DNA of 47,143 nt, taken from NCBI GenBank assembly GCA_000969725.1, contig JXSR01S005557.1; one strand, written 5' to 3'. The number at the start of each line of letters is the position of its first letter. The stretch's first letter is position 1. A program made the translations under genes and the position numbers. Shown piece by piece: positions 22,016-32,987 of this stretch. The notes beneath the pieces are model-generated. The model ran no database searches, was not told where the DNA came from, and saw only the letters and a list, made by a program, of their open reading frames with translations. This DNA is from Ophiothrix spiculata. Taxonomy: Eukaryota; Echinodermata; Ophiuroidea; Amphilepidida; Ophiotrichidae.

Positions 22016-22494
22016 TTTGATTTGATTTGATTTGATTTTATTCAGGAATATAACATGGCACATATATAAAACATACAGAATTAACTGAAAAATGCTACAT
22101 TACAATTACAAACATCTCATAGAAAATAATACAGCACACGAGTCGACCATTCCTCGGGTAACCCAAAAAGCCTCGCAGAAGCTTATTTCCATTGGGGCCC
22201 TTAAAGTCTAAAATAAAAATTGCAAATTAAATTGAACATACATCAAAATTCAAAATTATAGATGAATAAAAAATAAATTTTAGATAAAACGCACTTTGAA
22301 TTGAATAAAAAGGGGCATAAAAATATATAATAATTAGAAAGACACAATTTGCACAAATGGTTGAAAACCTGGAATATAAAAAAGGCCTAAAAGGACAATA
22401 TGCAAACTCTGTAAAGCAACTGGCAACACCCAACTAACATCCAAAGGGAACCATCTCAGCACTCCTCCCGCAAGCATGCCACACCCCACACGGC
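22016..22494 (-). mobile_element. 5'-truncated non-LTR retrotransposon 3' end, 7-bp target duplication
   Basis: On the minus strand it ends ATTCCTGAATAAA followed by a (TCAAA)n tail, i.e. TTTGA repeats at 22014-22040 on the plus strand. It is flanked by ATATTGA at 22009-22015 and 22495-22501. Paralogous copies have a single AGATATTGATAGC here. No coding sequence remains. The LINE clade is not determined. Confidence 0.8.
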
Positions 22495-23198
22495 ATATTG
22501 ATAGCTTATGAAACTACACAATTGTGCGAATGTCATATAAACCCAATTTTGTCAAGTGTTTTTGCACCAAGTCCTCTATGGTAATAATATGTCTAGTGGT
22601 CACTTTGTCTTTACTGGATGACTGCCTGTGGCTACTAATTGTCTTGTCATGGCAGCTGCATCATGTAAGACTTGTCGTGCTATCATGTAATATCAAACAT
22701 GCCAGTAAGTAGTTTGTCAAGATTGCCATCTACATTGTTTATTTCCATGTCTTCTGATCATAACAGATAATATAAAACCAAAATAGACAGTCCCGGGGGA
22801 GGGGGACTTGGTTTTGGTAGGGCTCCGAAAACGGGGTCCAGAGAACTAAACTAATTTTGGGGGCTAAACTTGGGCTCTGAAAACAAAATGAGGCTAGGGA
22901 ACTGAATCTTTAAAGGGAGTCTTGAGGGCTGTATATACCCGTACCAACTGTATAGGTCAGTACTCCCTTCCCGATAGACAGCATATTGTAAAGGAATGCC
23001 ATAATTCAATATTAATTTTCGAATCATCAGCATGAAAGAACATAAGGATATTGATACAACATTTTCATTTTATATCACTTGGTTGTTGAAAATCAGAACA
23101 AATTGATTATGTAGATCATTTTTTTATATACTGTCTAAAGTCGTAATATAAGTTAGCCCATAAATTGTTGCTTGCAATTTTCTTGAAACACATATAAC

Positions 23199-23320
23199 CT
23201 ATCTAAATGTCCACTACTCGGTACTTCAATGGATTCGATTTGCTGACGGCAAGCAATAACCGTCCTGTCAGAGCAGCTGTATCCTACAACAGGCTCTTGT
23301 TGTCCTGTCATGCCAACATC
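23199..23320 (-). CDS. Candidate exon, unknown protein (copy 2, in R3)
   Basis: Paralogue of 14878-15007. Acceptor TTAGCAG|GAT, then the same open frame (DVGMTGQQEPVVGYSCSDRT and on), ending at a possible donor GATAG|GTTATA. Compared with copy 1 there are silent changes (GGG/GGA, TGT/TGC) and a Phe-to-Val change. Function unknown. Confidence 0.28.
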
Positions 23321-23708
23321 CTGCTAAGATAATATAATTAGGTCACGACGAGGCACATTATGAAACAATTGTATAGAAAGAAATAACAAATTAGGATGAT
23401 TAAAACACAACGATTAGCAATAACAGAAATGCTGCAAAAGGTTCATAGACTATAATATTTTAAATTTATAACTCACCAGATATACACTGTATGAATTGTC
23501 CCGCGGATGGGCATTCGACTTCTGAATTACAGAGAAATTAAAGTAAGATGCCAACGAAACGGACACTGAGACTCAAACAAAGAACATTTATGAGTTTATG
23601 AGTCCCGTGCTCTAATTAACCGCTCAGCCACGTTCCCTTACATTCATGTATGTAGATCGAAGCTAATAATTACACTAATTGTCCAGTAATGCGATTATAT
23701 ATATATAT

Positions 23709-24640
23709 GCAGCGGTGGAAATACCCACATGATCGTCAACCCAGGGTTAGGCAACCCCGGGTTGACCAACCCTGGGTTGTCTTCCACTTTGGTATCTATA
23801 CGTAGAACATACTATTACTAGTAGTGAAAAGCAGGTAAATCATAATTTACTCATTGGTTTTATAACAGGTTTTACAATGTACACCCTGGGTAATCTTTAT
23901 TTGTATAATTAACAACCTGGGGATGTTAATGTAGTTCATTTGTCAACCCAGGGTAATCATAGTCAGTTGCATTAACAACTTGAAGTTATTAATGAAGTTC
24001 ATTTGTCAACCAGCATAATGGGTTAACCTACGTGATCTTCATTCACATAATTGACAAGTAAAAGTTGTTATTGGATTTACTGGTCGACCTAGGGTAATCA
24101 TAGTTGAGAGTATTTCTGGGTTTCCACACAGTCAATATCATATAACATGAATCATTTCTCTGAGCAACATTCATTGCAACGCTAAGCCTACCAACCACAC
24201 AAAGGCATGGGAATGAGGACATTGACAACAAATCACACTCAGCTCGTGTCGTATTATCTTTCTCCATATACACCTAAATACATATAAATCCACATAACTG
24301 ACTGTCCGCTATTGTATTTTGACCTACACTCCTTGCCAAATATCAAACGGGTGCTGCTGTCCACCCTGGTCATCTTCACTTCCACACTTACCAACCTTAA
24401 GTTGTTAACGAGGTTCATTTGTCAACCCAGGGTAATCATAGTCAGTTGATATATTTTAAGCCTAGATATACTGTTGTATAATGCTGTATGTTCTACGTAT
24501 GACTTAATGGCGTTAATGTAGTATAATGTAGTATGTTCTACGTATAGAGCCCACGTACTAAGTGGAAGACAACCCAGGGTTGGTCAACCTGGGGTTGCCT
24601 AACCCTGGGTTGACTATCATGTGGGTATTTCCACCGCTGC
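23709..24640. mobile_element. Foldback element with AACCCAGGGTT palindromes, complete copy
   Basis: Begins GCAGCGGTGGAAATACCCAC and ends with its inverse GTGGGTATTTCCACCGCTGC. The TIRs are about 110 bp and nearly identical, with repeated AACCCAGGGTT, AACCCCGGGTT and AACCCTGGGTT. The inside continues the theme with CAACCTGGGG and CAACTTGAAGTT units spaced roughly 95 bp. It sits in a TA dinucleotide run on both sides. Confidence 0.85.
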
Positions 24641-24655
24641 ATATATATATATAGC

Positions 24656-25340
24656 TATAACCACTTAGGTTCCTATACGTAGAACATATTATTACTAGTA
24701 GTGCAAAGCAGGTAAATCATAATGTATTCAGTTGTTGTATAGCAGGTTGTACAATGTTCGACCTGGATGATCTTAACTTGCATAATTGACAACCTGAGGT
24801 TGTTAATGAAGTTCATTAGTCAACCCAGGGTAATCATAGTCAGTTGAACTAACAACTTGAAGTTACTAGTGAAGTTCATTTGTCAAACAGTATAATGGGT
24901 ATTCCACACATAAACAGCGGGAGGAAATATTAACTGGAATACTGGTCATTAGGCCATTCCGTTCATTATACTGTGATACTACAATTATTGCTGGCTAGCT
25001 TATCGTGATTATAGTATACATCGCTCTGGACCAGAGCTTAAATCTACATAGCTGACAGTCCGCTATTGTATTTTTGACCTACACCCCTGCCAACTATCAA
25101 ACGGATGCTGCTGTTCACCCTAGTGATCTTCACTTCCGTAATTACCAACTTGAAGTTGCTAATGAAGTTCATTTGTCAACCCAGGGTAATCACATTCAGT
25201 TGATATATTTTAAGCCTAGGCATGTTTAATAGTAGTATAATGTTATATGTTCTACGTATAGAGTCTAAGCACTAAGTGGAAGACAACCTAGGGTTGTGCA
25301 ATCCAGGGTTGCGCAACCATATGGGTATTTTCACTGCTGC
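24656..25340. mobile_element. Second AACCCAGGGTT foldback element, left end truncated
   Basis: Starts inside the TIR (CCTATACGTAGAACATATTA) and runs to a complete right end with AACCTAGGGTTG and TTTTCACTGCTGC. It has the same internal units as the neighbour at 23709-24640 and is separated from it only by a short TA run. Confidence 0.75.
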
Positions 25341-25404
25341 ATATAGCTATATATATAAATACATACTAGTAATAGGTTGTATACTAGTAATAGTATGTTT
25401 TACA

Positions 25405-25479
25405 ACCTAAGTGGAAGACAACCCTGGGTTAGGTAACCCGGGGTTGCCTAACCCTGGGTTGACTATCATGTGGGTATTT
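25405..25479. mobile_element. Third AACCCTGGGTT fragment (TIR only)
   Basis: A lone right-end TIR: AAGTGGAAGACAACCCTGGG through CATGTGGGTATTTC. It completes a cluster of three relatives within 1.8 kb. Confidence 0.7.
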
Positions 25480-25534
25480 CTATATATAAAAGAAAATGTT
25501 CATTGAAGGTTGCATCTTATTCCCTTGAGAGCTC

Positions 25535-25655
25535 GTACGCGACTGTTGTGTTAAAATAAAACACAAATGTATTCACAAAATTTGCATACCTCTCGATAAG
25601 CTTCTGCCATCTTGTCTCTCGCTTGTGACCGAATTTTCTGTTTTTTACTGAATTT
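25535..25655 (-). pseudogene. Inverted degenerate copy of the MAVLRSLSR exon and flanks
   Basis: The minus strand matches 17390-17525 over about 120 bp: ACAAGCGAGAGACAAGATGG, a coding stretch shortened by 7 bases (ATG at 25610-25608), then CTTATCGAGAG and a donor-like GTATGC. The frame now reads MAEAYRE. It sits at the break point where R4 begins, so it marks a rearrangement. Confidence 0.6.
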
Positions 25656-26676
25656 AAAAGTCATCAATCCGAAACGTTCAAATTTCTTTTACCTGTTGTG
25701 TTGATAATTCGAAAATGAATCTTAAAAAATCAATGAAGTAATAATTGTTGGTGAAAGGCGCGTTATTAATATCATCCTTATCAAAGTATATTCACATAAT
25801 ATCCCAAACTTGAAAGCAAACATTCTGTTGCTAATAAAAAGTTAAGTAGTTATTGATAAGCAGTATTAATACCCAGTAGCCAATGTCTCTCATAGAAAGT
25901 AAGATATTGATAGCTTATGAAACTACACTGTATAAACGTCAAGTAAACCCAATTTTGCCAAGTGTTTCTTGCACCAAGTCCTTTATGGTTATAATACCTG
26001 TCTAGTGGTCACTTTGTCTTTACTGGATGACTGCCCGTGGCTACTTATTGTCTTGTCATGGCAGCTGCATCATGTAAGACTTGTCGTGTTATCAAGTAAT
26101 ATCAAACATGCCAGTAAGTAGTATGTCAAGATTGCCATCTACATTGTTTATTTCTAAGTCTTATCATAAGATAATATAATACCAAATGGACAGTTCCGGG
26201 GGGGGGGGGGGGGGCTTTGGTTTTAGTATGGCTCTGAAATGGGGGTCTAGGAGAAGTGACCCAAAATGACCCTTGAGAACTAATTTTTTTGGGCTAAACT
26301 TGGGCTCTGAAAACAAGAATGTCCATAATATTGCTTGAAATTAGTGTCTTTAGAACTAAATGTAAAAAATGAGGCTATGTAACTGACATTTTTTTGAAAA
26401 AGGGGGTTGTGAACTAAACAAATGTGCTTGAAATGGCATGAAAAAGGGGTATAGAGGGCTGTATATACCCGTACCACCTTTATAGGTCAGTTCTCGCTTC
26501 CCGGTAGACAGCATATTGTAAAGGAGTGCCATAATTCACGGGTGTATTTTTTCGAAACATCAGTAAGAGAGAACATAGGGATATTGATACAAAATCTTCA
26601 TTTTATATCACTTGGTTGTTGAAAAAAAAATTTGATTATGTAGATCATTTTTTATACTGTCTAAAGCCGTAATATA

Positions 26677-27097
26677 GGTCCGTTTGCACAAAGCTGGAAT
26701 AACTTAGTCCCGGACTAAGTGAAATTTGAAATTGTGAAATATCGCAAATTTTGGGAGAAATCTAGCGATAATTTATGTTCTTGTTTGAAGATTTAAACTG
26801 AAACTTTTACTATATGATTCATTTGTCTGTTTTAAAACATTTCAATTGTTTTAAAACACATAAATGGTTTAGTCTGGTACTAACTTATTTAGTCCTGGAC
26901 TAAACCAATTTTTGATTTTTTTGCCAAAAAATGTCATTGTTCCAAAACAGAGAAATGGTCAAATTATAGTCATTTCAGCATATATCTTAATGCAAGGACA
27001 TAAATTATTACAGATTCCGAAAAAATGTGTTATTTTTCAAAAAATCAAATTTAACTTAGTCCGGGACTAGGTTAGTCCTGCTTTGTGCATACGGACC
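26677..27097. mobile_element. 421-bp TIR element with CTTAGTCCGGGACTAAG palindromes
   Basis: Left end GGTCCGTTTGCACAAAGC, right end GCTTTGTGCATACGGACC. Both ends and the middle carry ACTTAGTCCCGGACTAAGT-like palindromes (26697, 26868-26905, 27055). The R1 equivalent at 14816 is uninterrupted. The target duplication is not clear; a 3-bp AT-rich one is possible. Confidence 0.82.
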
Positions 27098-27158
27098 ATT
27101 GTGTCTAATAAGTTAAACCATAAATTGTTGTTTGCAATTTTCTTAAAACACATATAAC

Positions 27159-27280
27159 CTATCTAAATGTCCACTACTCGGTACTTCAATGGATTCAATT
27201 TGCTGACGGCAAGCAATAAGCGTCCTGTCACAGCAGCTGTATCCTACAACAGGCTCTTGTTTTCCTGTCATGCCAACATC
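27159..27280 (-). CDS. Candidate exon, unknown protein (copy 3, in R4)
   Basis: Paralogue of the exons at 14878-15007 and 23199-23320. Acceptor TTAGCAG|GAT. The frame stays open, with Gln-to-Lys, Ser-to-Cys and Leu changes against copy 2 and a silent ATC/ATT change. Function unknown. Confidence 0.28.
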
Positions 27281-27545
27281 CTGCTAAAATAATAGAATTA
27301 GGTCATGACGAGGCATATTATGAAACAATTTTAAGAAATAAGAAATTAGGAGGTTTAAAATACAACGATTAGCAATAACAGAAATGATCCAAAAGGTTCA
27401 TACACTATAATATTATAAATTTATAACTCACCAGATATATACTGTATGTATCGTCCCAAGGATGGGCATTCGACTTCTGAATTACAGAGAAATTAAAGTA
27501 AGATGCCAAACGAAACAAGGAGACTGATGCTCAAACAAAGAACAT

Positions 27546-28511
27546 CAGGGGCCTATTACTAGATACTTCATTTACCCATTAATTGGCAGGAGAACGTTGA
27601 TATTTCACACCGCTTACCTACACACACGTTGAAGTATATCTCATATTCAAGCAGGCATGACTTTAAGTGGGCTTGATAGTTTTGTTTTGATACTGAAATA
27701 AAGTGTTTCTAGATACGTTTTCAGATGTTTTTCTGAGTTCCGCGCAGTATGATAGACCATTTTTATGTAAGAATATGTTATCAGGAAGATGATTTCGTCC
27801 ATGCACAGCAACCTATTTGTAGACAAAAATTCTGATTTGTGGTTGCAGAGTTATTGATTTTTCAAAAGTTTGCCAATTTTTTTGGAAGTGAAGAAAAGAG
27901 AATTTCAGATGTCTACACATCCATGCACACTCAAGAATTTTTTAAATATATCTGTTAAATCACATGTAGATAAACAACAAGCGGCAAAAAATAATGATTG
28001 GGTTTGGGTGTAATTTCTGCGCCTGTTCTTCCGCCTAAAGTAATTTTGAACAGCTCTTTATCATGCGGAACTAATCATCTTTAAATATCCCGCGCATGTG
28101 TGGGCGCAAAAAGCTGCAAAAATAACACCTGTTGTGTGTGTAATATCCATTCAGACAATTAAAATATTGACCAAATTACTCTGTGTATTGACTAGAGGTG
28201 TTACTGGATTGGTGCCGTGACCTAACTTGGCGAAAATAAAGAAACTAAAAGATTTATCCCCTATCCTGCGTTCTCCAAAATTAGTTAAATTAACGATACA
28301 AAAACCTTCATAACTTTGCAACGGAAGGTCGGATTTGAAAAATTCAAACGGGTTTAGATTTTTTAGATCACCTGCTTTCATTTAAAATTCATTTGAAGCA
28401 ATTTGATTCATAATTAAAAAATCACCTGAAGTGTCTACTATTACGAGTTTCGATTTTGCGATGAATATATGCATTTGCGATGAATTTACACGTTAGTGAA
28501 ATCGGCCCCTG
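27546..28511. mobile_element. ~965-bp TIR element with CAGGGGCC ends
   Basis: Begins CAGGGGCCTATTACTAG and ends CTAACGTG-type sequence mirrored as TTAGTGAAATCGGCCCCTG. It splits the SINE relic that is whole in R1 (15233-15305). CAGGGG tips recall hAT elements, but I see no 8-bp duplication. The 76-codon minus frame inside (28381-28151) has no known motif. Confidence 0.7.
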
Positions 28512-28977
28512 TTTTATGAGTCCCATGCTCTAACCGCTCGGCCACGTTCCCCTACATTCATGTATGAAGATCGTAGCTAATAATTACACTTATTGTCCAG
28601 TAATGCGATTATATTAAAAACAAAATTGAGGTATCACTCTTCGTTCCTCTGTTTAAAAGAAAATGTTCATGGAAGTTTGGAACTTATTCCCTCGAGAGCT
28701 GAATGTTTAATTTCATATAGTTTAAGTACGCCCAATACCCGTAAAGGGTACTTATGCCAATAGCTTGAAGTGATATAAATCGAGGGTTGAGTACCTCAAG
28801 GCCGTATTTTTGCACGGGCAACAATCCCTAAACAAAAGATTTTTAGACTTTGGGGGTAAAGGGAATCCATCTGCTCAGGAAAATGTGAATCCTAACAATT
28901 TTTTAATCATGTAAAGATAAATAGTTTCCACTGCCTTTGCGGGGACTCGAACCATGGATTATGGCAGGGGTTAGTCA

Positions 28978-29027
28978 NNNNNNNNNNNNNNNNNNNNNNN
29001 NNNNNNNNNNNNNNNNNNNNNNNNNNN
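28978..29027. other. Assembly gap (50 N)
   Basis: Exactly 50 N, so probably a placeholder. The ~120 bases just before it (28857-28977) recur almost identically at 29126-29249. Confidence 0.98.
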
Positions 29028-29202
29028 ATGTGTTAATCCTCTCGATGTAATTGGTTTCACAGCCTTCCTTAGGATGATCGGTTAGAATGAGATTCTTGAA
29101 TATTGGCCCTTTTAAAAGCTTTAAGGGTAAAGGGAATCCATCTGCTCAGGAAAATGTGAATCCTAACTATTTTTTAATCATGAAAAGATATATAGTTTCC
29201 AC

Positions 29203-29289
29203 TGCCTTTGCGGGGACTCGAACCATGGATTATGGCAGGGGTTAGTCATGCATTACGAAGCAAGGGAACTACCGCTGAGCTAACAAGCC
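29203..29289 (-). repeat. tRNA-like part of the retroelement, copy A
   Basis: The minus strand reads GGCTTGTTAGCTCAGCGGTA as the A-box end, an anticodon-loop-like TTCGTAA, and a perfect B box GGTTCGAGTCCC. The stems are imperfect and the copy lies mid-element, so I take it as a tRNA-derived Pol III region. A truncated repeat of it precedes the gap (28932-28977). Confidence 0.65.
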
Positions 29290-30135
29290 AGCGTTGAGAT
29301 CGTGAACTAAAATCTAAAACATAAACATTTGAATGCCGTATTTTTCTTTTGTTTACATAAAAATTGCAATTTTGCCTCATTTGAATGCTCATTTGTAAGT
29401 AAGTTATGCGAATACGTAAAACAGGCAATTTACAGCTCAAACAGGGCGAACTCAGAGTCGTAATTTACGTCCGGATTTTCGGGAAAAACAACGCGGGTTT
29501 GTTACATTATCATTCAAATTCAACTCAGCATATTTATAAAATATTGTTTGTTATTCAATAAGAAGTATCAAGCCTACAATCTGTCAAAATTTGAAACCAG
29601 TCGAATTGTTTGAACATCATGAAATATGAGGCTTCGGCGAAAAAGGGTCAACTTTTTCGATGTAGTCTTTAGGCGTTATTTTGACCATGATAATGGACGT
29701 GAAATCACTTGTAAAGTTACATGTATACACTAGAGACTCTATTCAATATGTACGCCAAAAATTATGATATTCTCATAGGTGTGAGTAGGTAAAAACTTGC
29801 AGTAAACATGACATTCAGCCGAGCGAGACGATTTTAGGGACTGTAGCCTTAATTGTGGGTCTTTCGAGATGAATGATCTAGTACTAATAGACCTTGAGCA
29901 CCATCAGGTCTGAAACCTCCTAGGGATTGTTGCCCATTCATGAGGTTTTGTTCTAATAGGATTAATTTGTCTGCCATGTTCGCTATTTAGTTGATGAGAT
30001 AAACATTTATAGCTAATGATTCAGTCAATTTAATAAAATATTAAACATTTCAGGCAGTGTCATAACCTACTAGATGTTATAAAATATTGTCTGCGATTTG
30101 TGCAAATCAAAGCAGGTAGTACCATTAACAGATTT

Positions 30136-30222
30136 ATGTCAACAATGATGCAGACCACAGAACGGGGTTTGTCAATATTAGTAGACGTGTCTTCTGTGCC
30201 ATCGTGTGCATAATACCAACAG
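30136..30222 (+). pseudogene. Signal-peptide-like first exon, copy b (in-frame stop)
   Basis: Near-identical to 16001-16087: MSTMMQTTERGLSILVDVSS, then TAA at codon 26, then CAG|GTAGGT. The shared stop shows that it arose before the two blocks separated. Confidence 0.4.
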
Positions 30223-30317
30223 GTAGGTCGGTTGGAAAGTTGAAATGCTTTGAGCGCTGAACATGAACAGACTTATCAGAACAGCAAATGAAAACAAAAT
30301 ACATGCACCTGAATTAA

Positions 30318-30852
30318 AGGGACTAGCCTAGATTCTACCTAGAATTAAAAACTTGGAAATGGAAATACTGTAAATATAGCTAAAAAGTATAGTAAATCCA
30401 AAAAATGCAAACATTTACACACAAATGGCTCAAATTGAAAGATAACTAATTTGTAATATTTCTTTGATGGTGGTGTGACTATCCTGTGTTTCCTATATCC
30501 TATATTTGTACCTTGGATGGCTTTACCAAATAAAAGATCAACCAAAGCTCCTAGATATTATTTAATACATATTAAAAGAGAAACAATTTCATCAAAAAAA
30601 ATTTCTTTGGCCATCACAGGTGTATATATATAGAAACAAGTTTTTTTTAAGTTTTCAAACTAGATCAATTGTTTTCACACCACTTTTTTTCAAAAAAATT
30701 AAAATAGGTTAATAATTGCAATTTTCTCCAATATTCCTCAAAATCATGGAACAATACTTGTAGGTTATATTACTATAAACATGTTCTATCGATTAAAGTA
30801 AAAAATATGTAGGTAAAAAATAAGTGGAAAGAAAGAATCTAGGCCAGTCCCT
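30318..30852. mobile_element. 535-bp MITE with TTAA target duplication (AGGGACT ends)
   Basis: Flanked by TTAA at 30314-30317 and 30853-30856. R1 has a single GAATTAAGCAATATTAC at 16171. Left end AGGGACTAGCCTAGATTCT, right end AGAATCTAGGCCAGTCCCT. TTAA insertion suits the piggyBac group, although the tip is not the usual CCC. Confidence 0.88.
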
Positions 30853-31150
30853 TTAAGCAATATTACAAAATCGACGTTGGGTTTTTTTACGAGATTTTTT
30901 AAATGTCTTTAGGTTCATAGTTTATTATTGGAAAATACCTTATTAGATAAAATCTGATTTTTCAGCTATGAGGGCGGTATCGGCCTGATAGTATTTAGAA
31001 TATATATGAATGGGTTAATGTTTTTCTTGCGTCTTACGTTGTCACATCCCTGTTTTAGATGCTAGTGGTCAACATCACAAACATACAAATGCTAAGTAAC
31101 ACAATTGTTTTTTTGCAAGATGCCTTTCGGGTGTTAAAAAGATTACGATT

Positions 31151-31588
31151 TAACTTTGAATGATTATAGCGTTGTCTCTGATTTGTGCTTATCAGCAATA
31201 TTTTCTTCTGCTAAAGCATTTCCCAAAAGGAATAAAAAACTGTTCACGATCTTCGAAATTTAGGTTCTTGTTGTCATGGCAACGAATAACTATTAGGCAA
31301 AATCTTGTACACCGTATATTAACAGTAAGTTAACAAAGGGTTCCTTGGTCCATGTACTCTACCAACTCTTTGGTGAACTTAGTTATTTTAACTGGCAATT
31401 GAACGAACAGTCAATGTTAAGTTAAGAGTATTAAAAAAGATGAAATGATGAAAAAATATTAGGTGTGTTTTACTTGAAGATTGTCTCATCAATGTCCAAA
31501 TCTACAGGCCATAACCTCAAGGTTACACTGTCAGCGATATGTCCAAAGGTATGATAGTGTCACTAGTCTATAACAGACTTATATATAT
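31151..31588. other. Upstream region of the small secreted-protein candidate
   Basis: No repeat or gene identified. A TATATATAT run (31581-31590) abuts the ATG and could be a TATA box only if transcription used a later ATG. Confidence 0.35.
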
Positions 31589-31684
31589 ATGTCAACTATG
31601 GTGCAGACCGCAGTGCATGTTTTGTCAATATTAGCAGAGCTGTCTTCTGTATATTCTTGCGGTGCATTACCGAGTGCCGAACAG
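31589..31684 (+). CDS. Candidate small secreted protein, exon 1 (signal peptide), intact copy
   Basis: 32 codons starting MSTMVQTAVHVLSILAEL and ending in a Cys-Gly-Ala segment, then a consensus donor CAG|GTAAGT in phase 0. The hydrophobic run followed by small residues resembles a signal peptide, although the start lacks a basic residue. Paralogues at 16001 and 30136 have a stop; those at 35173 and 39717 keep ATG-TCA-ACN-ATG and a hydrophobic stretch. With exon 2 (32988-33146) the protein would be 84 aa. Family unknown; the assignment rests on position, phase and repetition. Confidence 0.42.
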
Positions 31685-32352
31685 GTAAGTTGAACAGTTA
31701 AAAATTCTAGGGCCCTGCTTGTAGAATATTTAAGGAAAACTTCAAAACAACAGCTTTGGTATGTTGTCGAGTGAATTCTTAAATTTTTCGCAGGGAGGAA
31801 GGAACTTCATTTCATCATCAAACTCATCTCATTCACTCCAGACGATCGACGAGACAAATTATTGTTATCAACTCAATTATTGTTGTTTGTTTAAGGCTAC
31901 GGTCAAATTTCATTTTTATTAAAGGTCCCATGAAATAAAAATTCAAGTTTGTTTTAAAATGAAGCTTAGTGGCCATTGAATACAAAACAATATGGTTATC
32001 ATATGGGGTTTTGGTTTAAAAAAAAGGATAATAATAATGCAACCTGTGACAAGTCTAGCAGGAGGGACGTAAACACGTTCAAAATTATGCACCACTTTCT
32101 ACATCAGACACCACTTTTTACGTCATAAGTGGTAATTGTTCAGAGTATTGGTCTATCAGTGAATAGAATGAAATGAGAATTCAAAGTGACTGGTTTGAAT
32201 CTGTTCATGGTATACTTACTGATCAGATTGATAAATCAATATCACCACTAATGGTGCGATTTGTTATGTGTTCTTTTTTCGGGCCCTGTTTTTTGCAATG
32301 GAATATCCCACAGAGACTTGTATGAGGATAATCGTCCTATTGCGTCGGCCCT

Positions 32353-32954
32353 TTAAGTTTTTACCTACTTGCACATATCAAAATATCACAATTTTTGGCG
32401 TACATATGGAATCGAGTCTTTAGTTTACACATGAATCTTTACTAGTGATTTCACATCCATTATCAAGGTCAAAATAACGTCAATGGACTACTTCGAAAAT
32501 GTGACGCCTTTTTCGCCGAAACCTCATAATTTACAAATAATATTTTATAAATATGTGGTGTTGATTTTGAATGATAATGTAACAAACCCGCGTTGTTTTG
32601 CCTGAAAAACTGGACGTGAATTACAACTCTGAGATCGCCCTGTTTGAGCTGTGAATTGACTGTTTTTAATATCTACATTATCTACATTTTGTCTGATATA
32701 CGCATTAGCATAATTGACTTACAAATTGAGCATTCCATTGAGGCAATTTTTATGTAAACAAAAGAAAAATACGGCATTCTAATGTTTATGTTTTAGATTT
32801 TAGTTCACGATAGCTCAGCGGCAGTTCTTCGCTTCGTAATGCATGACTAACCCCTGCCATATTCCATGGTTCGAGTCCCCGCAAAAGCAATGGAAACTAT
32901 TCATCTTTTCATGATAAAAAAATAGTTAGGATTCACATTTTCCTGAGCAGATGG
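32353..32954 (+). mobile_element. tRNA-containing retroelement, copy B (5' truncated)
   Basis: Same order as copy A, from AAGTTTTTACCTACTTGCAC through AACAAACCCGCGTTGTTTT to the tRNA-like part (32808-32888: TAGCTCAGCGGCAG A box, GGTTCGAGTCCC B box) and the tail CACATTTTCCTGAGCAGATG. It lacks the first ~60 bases of copy A. Confidence 0.65.
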
Positions 32955-32987
32955 AATTTGGAACCGAAAAAGTTGTCTTGCTTGCAG

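Larger units (their letters stand above)
21655..23700 (+). repeat. Large repeat unit R3
   Basis: Matches R1 from GTAGTATCTTACATT through the SINE relic and TAATTACACTAATTGTCC (23665). It is interrupted at 22016-22494 by a LINE 3' end. It contains the minus candidate exon (23199-23320). Confidence 0.75.
28857..29852 (-). mobile_element. tRNA-containing retroelement (SINE-like), copy A, with assembly gap
   Basis: Inserted in R4 between TTTGGGG and TTGTGGG, which may be a 7-bp target duplication. On the minus strand it runs from GGCTACAGTCCCTAAAATCG through a ~500-bp body to a tRNA-like part (29289-29203) and a tail ending near TGGATTCCCTTTAC. Relatives are at 32353-32954 and 33928-34210. The tail is present twice around the 50-N gap. 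Confidence 0.65.
25660..31150 (+). repeat. Large repeat unit R4
   Basis: Matches R1 in order from TCATCAATCCGAAACG to beyond the ATG-TCA-ACA-ATG exon and GATTACGATTTAAC-like sequence (31140). It is broken by four insertions: 26677-27097, 27546-28511, about 28857-29852 and 30318-30852. R1 is uninterrupted at each of those points. Confidence 0.8.

Noticed and set aside
24043..24273. 76-codon minus-strand frame
   Set aside because: Lies wholly inside the AACCCAGGGTT foldback element and has no family motif.
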